A DNA stretch of 12,740 nucleotides from assembly GCA_024635855.1 (NCBI GenBank), contig JAGXHZ010000024.1, forward strand, positions 1 to 12,740. The letters are read 5' to 3'. The translations under genes were made by a program, and so were the position numbers. The notes beneath the pieces were generated by a model, which ran no database searches, was not told the origin of the DNA, and saw only the letters and a program-made list of their open reading frames with translations. Below, one piece after another: positions 1-5,478 of this stretch. Within the stretch, counting starts at the first letter, position 1. Each line of letters opens with the position of its first letter. The DNA comes from Sulfuricurvum sp. Lineage in GTDB: Bacteria; Campylobacterota; Campylobacteria; Campylobacterales; Sulfurimonadaceae.

Positions 1-122
1 CCATTACTGCGATTTTAAGTGCCGAACAGCTTGGAGCATGGACGTCTCTAAGTCTTGCACAGATGTTTGAGATGGAGTATTGGGAACTCGAACAAGCAAA
101 ATTAAAAAAGGACAAAGAATGA
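1..122 (+). CDS. C-terminal fragment of an unidentified protein (5' end outside window)
   Basis: The frame starting at base 3 is open from the window edge to a TGA at 120-122 and encodes 39 residues, beginning ITAILSAEQLGAW and ending in a charged tail rich in Lys and Glu. The TGA overlaps the ATG of the next gene in an ATGA arrangement, which argues that this is a real gene end translationally coupled to the ABM-fold protein. The fragment has no motif I can assign to a family. The two genes probably share an operon whose promoter lies outside the window. Function unknown. Confidence 0.6.
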   Translation, partial: ITAILSAEQLGAWTSLSLAQMFEMEYWELEQAKLKKDKE

Positions 123-424
123 AAATAACCAAAAAAGTAACCTTCATCGCCAAAGAAGAGCATATTTCTACGGTCAAAAGACTCTTAGAAGACATGGTAG
201 CCCCCTCACTCAAAGAACCGGGATGTCTCTTTTATTACATCTTCCAATCTCAAAACAACCCGAAGAAATTCTTTGCCGTTGAGTCATGGGAAAATAACGA
301 AGCACTTGAGGGACATAAGCACACGGAGCATTATGCGTACTATAAATCGCATTATGAGCCATTTGTGGAAGACAAATATACGGAGGATTTGGAACTTTTA
401 GATGAAGAGGTGTATGGGTTTTAA
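119..424 (+). CDS. Small ABM-domain (YgiN-like) monooxygenase-fold protein
   Basis: A 101-residue protein with the pattern of the antibiotic biosynthesis monooxygenase (ABM) dimeric alpha/beta-barrel fold. It has a first beta strand (KKVTFIAKEEH), a helix with leucines, the turn EPGCLFYYIFQS, and then the FAVESWENNEALEGHKHTEH segment, where the W-x-N/S...L..H..T.H pattern is typical of the family. Members include YgiN-like quinol monooxygenases and many proteins of unknown substrate, so the exact reaction is open. The ATG at 119 is chosen because it overlaps the upstream stop (ATGA) and has GGA about 8 bases before it; an in-frame start at 80 would overlap the previous gene by more than 40 bases. 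The last 27 codons, including the stop, are repeated at 1026-1106. Confidence 0.8.
   Translation: MKITKKVTFIAKEEHISTVKRLLEDMVAPSLKEPGCLFYYIFQSQNNPKKFFAVESWENNEALEGHKHTEHYAYYKSHYEPFVEDKYTEDLELLDEEVYGF
344..424 (+). repeat. Direct repeat copy 1: 3' end of the ABM gene
   Basis: These 81 bases, in frame from the Lys codon to the TAA of the intact ABM gene, match 1026-1106 at a constant offset of 682 bases with no gaps. I count 8 mismatches. Six are synonymous, mostly at third codon positions, and two change a residue (Phe to Leu, Val to Ala). The repeat brackets the toxin-antitoxin pair. Confidence 0.9.
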
Positions 425-431
425 CCCAATA

Positions 432-743
432 CTATACGAATGATAAAAACTGCCGTACTGATTTTGGGTTTTCGCCTTTAAAAATACTCAAAAGAATAAC
501 GCTGCTATCATCAAGTCTAATTTTGTAAGGTATCGTGTAGCCTTTAAAAATCAAATCTCTGATAGTCTCATCATCTGCGTAATACGAAACACGGTAAATC
601 ATCGGACTTTCGCAAATCGATTCACATTTTTTTTCAAGCTCAATCAAAAATACTAGAGCCGATTGTGGCTTATCTGTAATTATAATTTCCAGTAAACTAT
701 CCAATTTTTCTTCAAAAAGGGGCGAATGCCGAAGCGTTAGCAC
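432..743 (-). CDS. RelE/ParE-family toxin
   Basis: A 103-residue basic protein with the RelE/ParE toxin pattern: an N-terminal strand (LTLRHSPLFEEKLDSLLEII), two helices, then the beta-sheet core RDLIFKGYTIPYKIR followed by ILLSIFKGENP. The R-x-L-x-x-x-x-Y-x-I-x-Y signature is characteristic. RelE members are ribosome-dependent mRNA endonucleases and ParE members poison gyrase; the sequence alone does not separate them. The likely start is GTG at 743, which overlaps the end of the upstream antitoxin by 7 bases, so the two are translationally coupled. Its stop lies only 7 bases from the convergent ABM gene. It sits between the two copies of the ABM 3' end. Confidence 0.75.
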   Translation of the reverse strand: MLTLRHSPLFEEKLDSLLEIIITDKPQSALVFLIELEKKCESICESPMIYRVSYYADDETIRDLIFKGYTIPYKIRLDDSSVILLSIFKGENPKSVRQFLSFV

Positions 744-961
744 AAGCGTTCCAAAGCCTCTTTTTTACGCGCAAAGTAGGAGTTAAAGTCTCGTGCTTCA
801 CCCGCTTCAATTTGAGACAATGCAAGCTTGACCTCATCTTTACATTTTGATTCATCACTTTGCTGTTCAATAATTTTAAAATCATTTTTAGGAAGCTGTT
901 GCAGAAAAAAAAGCACATGTTCAGCGATACTATCGCTCATTTGAAGCGTCATTGTTCGCAT
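737..961 (-). CDS. Antitoxin partner of the RelE/ParE toxin
   Basis: A 74-residue acidic protein directly upstream of, and overlapping, a RelE/ParE-type toxin. This is the usual antitoxin-first order. The N-terminus (MRTMTLQMSDSIAEHVLFFL) fits a short strand plus helix, as in ribbon-helix-helix or Phd-like dimerisation domains. The C-terminal half (EAGEARDFNSYFARKK) would be the toxin-wrapping tail. Antitoxins of this class normally bind their own promoter as a complex with the toxin. The start ATG at 961 is supported by a strong AAAAAAGGAG Shine-Dalgarno sequence six bases upstream. I do not recognise the precise subfamily; identification rests mainly on size and partner. Confidence 0.65.
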   Translation of the reverse strand: MRTMTLQMSDSIAEHVLFFLQQLPKNDFKIIEQQSDESKCKDEVKLALSQIEAGEARDFNSYFARKKEALERLC

Positions 962-991
962 ACTAACTCCTTTTTTAAATTGTCTTTTTTG

Positions 992-1001
992 ATTTTATCA
1001 T
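992..1001 (-). promoter_or_regulatory. Putative -10 region of the toxin-antitoxin operon
   Basis: Upstream of the antitoxin on the minus strand lies ATGATAAAAT, a good match to the extended AT-rich -10 elements used by Campylobacterota sigma-70, followed by an A-rich leader and AAGGAG. No convincing -35 is visible, which is common in this group. Confidence 0.4.
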
Positions 1002-1025
1002 ATCGGCCAAAAGGTTCTACTTAAG

Positions 1026-1106
1026 AAATCGCATTATGAGCCATTAGTGGAGGATAAATATACGGAGGACTTGGAGCTGTTGGATGAAGAGGCGTATGGG
1101 TTTTAA
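1026..1106 (+). pseudogene. Orphan 3' end of a second ABM gene copy (direct repeat copy 2)
   Basis: The 26 codons plus stop read KSHYEPLVEDKYTEDLELL and continue to a TAA. They match the C-terminus of the intact ABM protein except for two residue changes. There is no matching 5' part, start codon or Shine-Dalgarno sequence upstream; instead the promoter region of the toxin-antitoxin pair lies there. The eight differences from 344-424 are mostly synonymous, so both copies evolved as working coding sequence before this tail was stranded. The likely origin is insertion at the 3' end of the ABM gene by a segment carrying its own homologous 3' end. A partial duplication followed by decay is the alternative, but it explains the synonymous bias less well. 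Confidence 0.8.
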
Positions 1107-1221
1107 AAATCTACGCAGTTAAAAAAATACCGTCATTTCGTACCACGACACGGAATCTACAAATAATCATTCGTTTACATCCTAGCTTAAGAGATAATTT
1201 ATTAAGTAAATATTATATTTT

Positions 1222-1452
1222 CTAAGGATGTTCACTGCAACAACCCTCATCATCCAATGTACCATTAGGGTATGTTGGTAGTAAGCCATCCGTGCCTTCA
1301 ATATAGTAAAAATCACAACATGGACATTTTTCTCTATTTTCTAAAAAAGCATGTGCAGAACAATAAACTTTATTATCTATAGATTTATGCTCATAATCTA
1401 CTAAGACATGGGTAGGTTTCTGATTACAGTTTTTATAACTACATTTATCCAT
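1222..1452 (-). CDS. Small Cys-rich, probably zinc-binding protein of unknown function
   Basis: A 76-residue soluble protein with C4-x4-C9 near the N-terminus, C31-x2-H34 in the middle, a CPCC cluster at 43-46 and a CC-x2-H ending at 71-75. The first four ligands (C-x4-C...C-x2-H) look like a zinc-finger or treble-clef site, and CPCC with the terminal CC/H could form a second metal site. I do not recognise the family. The ATG at 1452 lies 9 bases after the stop of the glycine-rich protein, with TAGGG as a weak Shine-Dalgarno sequence, so the two genes form an operon. Function unknown; any metal-binding role is inferred from the Cys/His spacing. Confidence 0.65.
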   Translation of the reverse strand: MDKCSYKNCNQKPTHVLVDYEHKSIDNKVYCSAHAFLENREKCPCCDFYYIEGTDGLLPTYPNGTLDDEGCCSEHP

Positions 1453-1461
1453 TATGCAGCC

Positions 1462-1815
1462 CTACTTTTTATAAGAAACTGTAAGTTTATTGCTAACGAA
1501 ATGTTTTGCTATTTCATAATCTGGATTATAAGTAGCTATATTATGGATACCCATTCCAACTGTTGCAAGTACACCTAACACTCCTGCAGGACCACCTAAA
1601 AAAGATGCAGCCGCAGATCCAACTCTACCATATGTATATATTCTACATGATAAGCTTTCAGCCTCAATCATATTTTCTATTTCACTTACAGTGTCATTCA
1701 TTCTACCACCTGCGCCAATTATTTGAAATGATGCATGTGTTTTAATTAAATTCCTAATTTCCAAGGAATCCATTTCTTCATATACAATTGTTGGCATTTT
1801 TGCTTCATTATCCAT
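1462..1815 (-). CDS. Glycine-rich hydrophobic-centre protein of unknown function
   Basis: A protein of 117 residues, or 126 if an earlier ATG at 1842 is used. I prefer 1815 because GGAG lies 9 bases before it, whereas the upstream ATGs lack a Shine-Dalgarno sequence. The N-terminal half is a soluble, acidic alpha/beta-like region containing FQIIGAGGRMNDT. It is followed by a roughly 30-residue stretch rich in Gly, Ala and Val (GRVGSAAASFLGGPAGVLG onward) with GxxxG-like spacing, then a short soluble tail ending in YKK. The middle could insert in a membrane as a glycine-zipper hairpin, but this is inference. It is the first gene of a two-gene unit with the Cys-rich protein and faces the XRE regulator divergently. 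No family recognised. Confidence 0.6.
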   Translation of the reverse strand: MDNEAKMPTIVYEEMDSLEIRNLIKTHASFQIIGAGGRMNDTVSEIENMIEAESLSCRIYTYGRVGSAAASFLGGPAGVLGVLATVGMGIHNIATYNPDYEIAKHFVSNKLTVSYKK

Positions 1816-1863
1816 ATTTAAGCACTCCATCTTTATTTTCATATCGACTAAAGTATATACATA

Positions 1864-1911
1864 TTGACCTTTAATAGTCCTTATTATTGACTAATTAATT
1901 TCGTTTTGACC
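1864..1911. promoter_or_regulatory. Divergent promoter/operator region with three TTGAC repeats
   Basis: The short gap between the leftward two-gene unit and the rightward XRE gene contains TTGACC at 1864-1869, TTGAC at 1887-1891 and TTGACC at 1906-1911, plus the palindrome AATTAATT at 1893-1900. These may serve as -35 elements or as binding sites for the adjacent XRE protein. The assignment is positional only. Confidence 0.35.
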
Positions 1912-1926
1912 AAAGGTGGCTATTTT

Positions 1927-2313
1927 ATGGAAGTGTGGGAAAAAGTCAATTATCTTTTGGAAGAGAAAAAAATCACAAAACAAGAGTTTGCAAGTAGTCT
2001 TATTGCGTTAAAACCAAACCTAAAAAGGACAGGTGAAACGCCATCGACTCAAACAATTTTAGGATATTTGTATGGCAAGCGAGAACTAAAAGTAGAACTT
2101 ATCCCCTACATTGCCGAAGTGTTAGGAGTAGACGAACAAGAGCTTTTTCGTTTTGATATCGAGTATGCGACCGAATACAATCTGCGTTATTCCAAAGATG
2201 CAAGAGAGATTTTAGACCTCCTCCAGTACACCCCGAAACCGATGTTAGAGCAGATTAAAATCGTGATGCGAAGATTTAAAAAGACATATGAAGAGGGAGT
2301 GAAAGAGCTATGA
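1927..2313 (+). CDS. XRE-family helix-turn-helix transcriptional regulator
   Basis: A 128-residue protein with an N-terminal Cro/C1-type helix-turn-helix at about residues 5-72. Visible elements are VNYLLEEKKITKQEFASSL (helices 1-2), STQTILGYLYGKRELKVEL (recognition helix region) and IPYIAEVLGVDEQELF (closing helices, a typical XRE ending). The C-terminal part, about residues 80-128, is helical and charged and may dimerise. The ATG at 1927 is preferred over TTG at 1906 because AAGGTGG lies about 8 bases upstream of it. The gene is divergent from the unknown two-gene unit and ends 6 bases before the promoter of the dinJ/yafQ pair. It may control either neighbour; which one is not shown by the sequence. 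Confidence 0.75.
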   Translation: MEVWEKVNYLLEEKKITKQEFASSLIALKPNLKRTGETPSTQTILGYLYGKRELKVELIPYIAEVLGVDEQELFRFDIEYATEYNLRYSKDAREILDLLQYTPKPMLEQIKIVMRRFKKTYEEGVKEL

Positions 2314-2319
2314 AAATAT

Positions 2320-2349
2320 TTGACATATGTATCCCATTTGGGATACAAT
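2320..2349 (+). promoter_or_regulatory. Sigma-70 promoter of the dinJ/yafQ pair
   Basis: A perfect -35 TTGACA at 2320-2325 and a -10 TACAAT at 2344-2349 are separated by 18 bases. This is an unusually complete promoter for this AT-rich group and lies directly ahead of the antitoxin's Shine-Dalgarno sequence and start. Confidence 0.75.
2329..2346. promoter_or_regulatory. Palindromic operator in the dinJ/yafQ promoter
   Basis: Perfect 8-bp arms GTATCCCA and TGGGATAC are separated by TT. The palindrome fills the spacer between -35 and -10 and overlaps the first bases of the -10. A repressor here would block RNA polymerase. Autorepression by the antitoxin, or the toxin-antitoxin complex, is the known behaviour of the DinJ/RelB family. 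Confidence 0.7.
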
Positions 2350-2367
2350 ACACAAAAAGGAAATATT

Positions 2368-2628
2368 ATGTCAAAGCTACAAACAACTATACGGCTCGAA
2401 GAAGATGACTATAAACAAGCACGTGAAATACTAGAGTTTGTTGGTATGAGTTATTCTCAAGCTATCAATATGTTTAATCGTATGGTTGTCCTCAATCATG
2501 GACTCCCTTTTGATGCAAAAATCCCAAATAAACAGACAATTGCTGCTATGAGAGAAGCAAAAGAGTTAAAAGGTGATTTTGTTACTTTGAGTGATTTAAA
2601 GAGTGAACGTGCAGCTCTTTCGAACTAA
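2368..2628 (+). CDS. dinJ: RelB/DinJ-family antitoxin
   Basis: An 86-residue protein with the DinJ/RelB layout. The N-terminal ribbon-helix-helix is KLQTTIRLEEDDYKQAREIL, followed by a second helix and the typical GMSYSQAINMFNRMVV and HGLPFDAKIPN segments (compare the usual GLS.S.AI..F...V....G.PF). The C-terminal tail binds and neutralises the toxin. The ATG at 2368 is chosen because AAGGAA lies just upstream and because the protein begins at its DNA-binding strand; an earlier in-frame ATG at 2320 would fall on the -35 element. It overlaps the toxin start. The pair should be autorepressed through the palindrome at 2329-2346. The symbol is by family resemblance. Confidence 0.82.
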   Translation: MSKLQTTIRLEEDDYKQAREILEFVGMSYSQAINMFNRMVVLNHGLPFDAKIPNKQTIAAMREAKELKGDFVTLSDLKSERAALSN

Positions 2629-2875
2629 AATCTTTCAAAAAGAGTACCTAAAAATAAAAATGTCTGATTTGCATTACACAAAATATTTGAAATACGTTGC
2701 CACTATTTTAGATGGTAATACGCTTCCAATCGAAGCAAAAGACCATCTACTGAGTGGTGAGTATACCAATTTTAGAGAGTTCCATATTGCAGGAGATTTG
2801 CTTATCATTTATTGCATAGAGGATGATATTCTAAAATTAACTCGTATCGGATCACATTCACAACTTTTCAATTAA
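2609..2875 (+). CDS. yafQ: YafQ-family mRNA interferase toxin
   Basis: An 88-residue toxin of the YafQ branch of the RelE superfamily, which cleaves mRNA on the ribosome. The conserved core is visible: KDHLLSGEY, FREFHIAGDLLIIY, and the ending LTRIGSHSQLF. These align with the E. coli YafQ residues known to matter (His50 in KDH, His63 and Asp67 in the H-x3-D segment, His87 near the end). The tryptophan after Asp67 in YafQ is Leu here. Two GTG codons are possible starts, 2603 and 2609; GAG five to six bases before 2609 favours the latter. It overlaps the antitoxin by 20 bases, giving translational coupling. It ends convergent with the AI-2 kinase, 9 bases apart. Confidence 0.8.
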   Translation: MQLFRTKIFQKEYLKIKMSDLHYTKYLKYVATILDGNTLPIEAKDHLLSGEYTNFREFHIAGDLLIIYCIEDDILKLTRIGSHSQLFN

Positions 2876-2884
2876 ATATATATT

Positions 2885-4417
2885 TCAAACCCCCGGAGCC
2901 TTCCACATAGGTTCTAACGTACTGTCACGGACAAGCTCCATCTGTTTGTCATACACTCGTACCCATTTCTCTTTAACTTCTTGATAGGCATGAAAATTGG
3001 ATTGATTTGGTTCATAACAACGCTCTATTTTTATAATATTTTGACCTGCTTCGTCAAAGCTTTTATAAATCCCTGCACCTATCCCGCACGCCATCGCTAC
3101 ACCCAATGCGGTGGCTTCTTTTACCACAGGGACTTTTACTTCCAATCCCGTAACATCGGCTAAAATCTGTGACCATAACGCTCCATTTGACGCACCGCTT
3201 GCGAAGGTAAGCTGCGTTGGGGAAACACCGCTAAAGGCTTTTATGTTGTCAAGATTGATGGCACTTACGATGCACGCATTTTCTTCCAACGCTCGAAACA
3301 TGGAACCGATATTGTATTTACTGCTGTCTAATCCAAGCCCTATAAACGATGGTGATGCGTGTATCCACTCTCCATACTTCATGCTGTCACTAAAAACAGG
3401 GATAATTCCATACGAACCGACGGGAATCTGTGATGCTAACGCTTCGAGCTGCGCGTAGCTTCTACCGCCACCTAACGCATCTCGAAACCATCGCATAACA
3501 AGACCTGTAAAAAAAGTAATTCCCTCTGCTTGACTCATATCACGTACAACATGAGGATTTACACGCAATAGCATATCTCCTGAAAGTACTGTGTCTGAGG
3601 GTATATTGACCACTTGCTGCCAAAAACTTCCCCCTAACACAACCGCATCGCCTAATCTATTTGCCCCAAGTCCTGCCGTACCGATTTGAACGTCACCACC
3701 CCCCATAACTACCAGAGTTTCAGGGCTTAAACCTGTCTCGTTGGAGGCTTGAAGGCTTATTTTTCCTAGAATATCACCGCTTTCCAAGATAGGCACAAAC
3801 AAATCTTTTAAGCCGCATTGGGCAAACTGTTGCTTATTCCAATCACGATTTTTGAGATTAAACGCCCCTGCCGTCCCTACATTGGAGGGCTCACTTGCTA
3901 ATTCCCCGCTGAGTTTAAACAGTATCCAGTCACTTATCATCGTAAAATAGGTTGCTTTTTCATACAAATACGGCTGATTGTTTTTCAACCATAAAAGTCT
4001 TGGAGCTGCAGAAAGAGCAAATGTTTGCCCGCTTGATTGATAGAATTCTCTTTCCATATCAGGGTACGTATTTTTTAGAGTGCCAACTTCAAATCCTGAG
4101 CGACTATCGACATTTGCTACACCCCAAAGCTCATTTTTATCCTTATCATAAACAATAACTCCCTCACGCATGCTCGAAGCGGATACGGCTATTATCTCTT
4201 TAGCATTTATCCCTGCTTTTACAACAACTTCTTTTATGCATTGTTTTGCCAATTCCCATCCATGTATAAAATCAAAGCCCATCGACCCTGAAATATTCTC
4301 TGACGCAATATGATCCCATTCATGTTGTGCAATCTCGATTTGATTTCCCAGCGTATCAAAAATGACAGCACGAATACTTCCCGTTCCTGCGTCTATACTT
4401 AAAAAATATGCACTCAT
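2885..4417 (-). CDS. lsrK: Autoinducer-2 kinase (LsrK-like, FGGY family)
   Basis: A 510-residue FGGY carbohydrate kinase closely resembling enteric LsrK, which phosphorylates the quorum-sensing signal AI-2 (DPD) in the cytoplasm. Matching segments include DAGTGSIRAVIFD (residues 9-21, first phosphate loop), SASSMREGVIVYD, TMISDWILFKLSGELA, GGGDVQIG (catalytic Asp242 region), GGSFWQQVVN, VRVNPHV-like LRVNPHV, FFTGLVMRWFRDA, FRALEENACIVSA, the LWSQILADVTGL sugar-kinase signature, PVVKEATALG and the C-terminal WKAPG. Compared with E. coli LsrK it lacks about 12 N-terminal residues and has a short deletion after MRWFRDA. Plain xylulose or glycerol kinase is less likely given the C-terminus and the SMREG motif. 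No lsr transporter, lsrF/G or lsrR is present nearby. It follows the por terminator by about 60 bases and has AGGA about 9 bases before its ATG. Confidence 0.86.
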   Translation of the reverse strand: MSAYFLSIDAGTGSIRAVIFDTLGNQIEIAQHEWDHIASENISGSMGFDFIHGWELAKQCIKEVVVKAGINAKEIIAVSASSMREGVIVYDKDKNELWGVANVDSRSGFEVGTLKNTYPDMEREFYQSSGQTFALSAAPRLLWLKNNQPYLYEKATYFTMISDWILFKLSGELASEPSNVGTAGAFNLKNRDWNKQQFAQCGLKDLFVPILESGDILGKISLQASNETGLSPETLVVMGGGDVQIGTAGLGANRLGDAVVLGGSFWQQVVNIPSDTVLSGDMLLRVNPHVVRDMSQAEGITFFTGLVMRWFRDALGGGRSYAQLEALASQIPVGSYGIIPVFSDSMKYGEWIHASPSFIGLGLDSSKYNIGSMFRALEENACIVSAINLDNIKAFSGVSPTQLTFASGASNGALWSQILADVTGLEVKVPVVKEATALGVAMACGIGAGIYKSFDEAGQNIIKIERCYEPNQSNFHAYQEVKEKWVRVYDKQMELVRDSTLEPMWKAPGV

Positions 4418-4478
4418 TTTGGTTTATCCTGTTAATTTATTCGTAAAATGGAAAGATTTAAAAAAAGAGGGAAAAATA

Positions 4479-4501
4479 TATTCCCCGCAGAAGAGGGAAT
4501 A
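4479..4501 (-). terminator. Rho-independent-type terminator after porB
   Basis: On the minus strand a 7-bp stem TATTCCC/GGGAATA (4495-4501 with 4479-4485, loop of 9) follows the porB stop by about 10 bases. It is followed by a T-rich run, TATTTTT and then CTTTTTTT. This would end the por transcript before the kinase gene. Confidence 0.65.
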
Positions 4502-4511
4502 ATAGAGGATA

Positions 4512-5471
4512 TTAAACGCGTGCTTCTTCACGACGTTGAAGCTGTTCCCATTTCAAATCGACACGTGTTTGCCACTCGTCGATAAGGTACTCGTATTGTT
4601 TAGTGAAAAGGTGTTTAAAACGCCCTTGAGCACCTAAATAATCACGAACAGGGATAATATTTTTCGGACGATACGTGATGTTTAACTCTGTACCATTGAT
4701 AATTTCATACAACGGGAATACCAAAGAATCGGTAGCAAGATCCGTAATCGCAATTGTATCTTCCGGTGCAAATTTCCACTCAGTTGTACAAGCAGAAATA
4801 GCATTGATAAATACAGGACCCTCTGCTGCAAACCCTTTTTGGATTTTTGCGACCATGTCTTTCCATTTACTTGGAGAAACCTGAGCGACGTATGGAGCAC
4901 CGTGTGCTGCCATGATCGCCATCATGTCTTTTTTGTTGCGCTTTTCACCGTAGCTTACGCGTCCTGCAGGTGTTGTCGTCGCCGATGCACCGATTGGAGT
5001 TGAGCTTGAACGTTGTCCGCCTGTATTTGCATACACTTCATTGTCCAAACAAACGTATATCATGTTATGTCCGCGTTCAAAACAACCTGAAATCCATTGG
5101 AATCCGATGTCATACGTCGCACCATCGCCACCAAACGCAACAAACTTAGGAGTGCGTTCTGGTTGCTTTAAGCGACCTTTGGTTTTAAGTGCTTTGTACA
5201 TCGCTTCCGCACCGGCAACTGCAGAAGAACCGTTTTCAAATCCGATGTGAATCCAAGACGCATCCCATGAAGTGTACGGATAAACTGCCGTACATACTTC
5301 CAAACATCCCGTAGAAGCTGCAAGAATCAAGTCGTCATTCGTAGCATTAAGTACTTCGCGAACAATAATCGAGTGCGCACACCCTGGGCATAAAAGGTTA
5401 GCACCCTCAAAGCGATCCGCCGAAGTGGAAAACTCTTTAAGGTTTTTGATTTTTTTAATTTCTGACATCAT
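4512..5471 (-). CDS. porB: Pyruvate:ferredoxin oxidoreductase, beta subunit
   Basis: A 319-residue subunit that carries thiamine pyrophosphate and one [4Fe-4S] cluster of cytoplasmic POR. Cluster ligands fit CPGC (Cys28, Cys31), the Cys56 of STGC and Cys228 in SACTTEW. The TPP/Mg motif begins at GGDG (114-117) and ends at DNEVYANTGGQ (about 143-152). POR interconverts pyruvate plus CoA with acetyl-CoA plus CO2 using a low-potential ferredoxin or flavodoxin. It is the last gene of porC-porD-porA-porB, the Helicobacter order. The start is an ATGATG with AAGGGG just upstream, 7 bases after the porA stop. A hairpin terminator follows. Confidence 0.95.
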   Translation of the reverse strand: MMSEIKKIKNLKEFSTSADRFEGANLLCPGCAHSIIVREVLNATNDDLILAASTGCLEVCTAVYPYTSWDASWIHIGFENGSSAVAGAEAMYKALKTKGRLKQPERTPKFVAFGGDGATYDIGFQWISGCFERGHNMIYVCLDNEVYANTGGQRSSSTPIGASATTTPAGRVSYGEKRNKKDMMAIMAAHGAPYVAQVSPSKWKDMVAKIQKGFAAEGPVFINAISACTTEWKFAPEDTIAITDLATDSLVFPLYEIINGTELNITYRPKNIIPVRDYLGAQGRFKHLFTKQYEYLIDEWQTRVDLKWEQLQRREEARV

Positions 5472-5478
5472 TCACCCC

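Noticed and set aside
2885..4417. Xylulokinase or glycerol kinase assignment
   Set aside because: The specific motifs and the C-terminal WKAPG match AI-2 kinase much better than generic FGGY sugar kinases.
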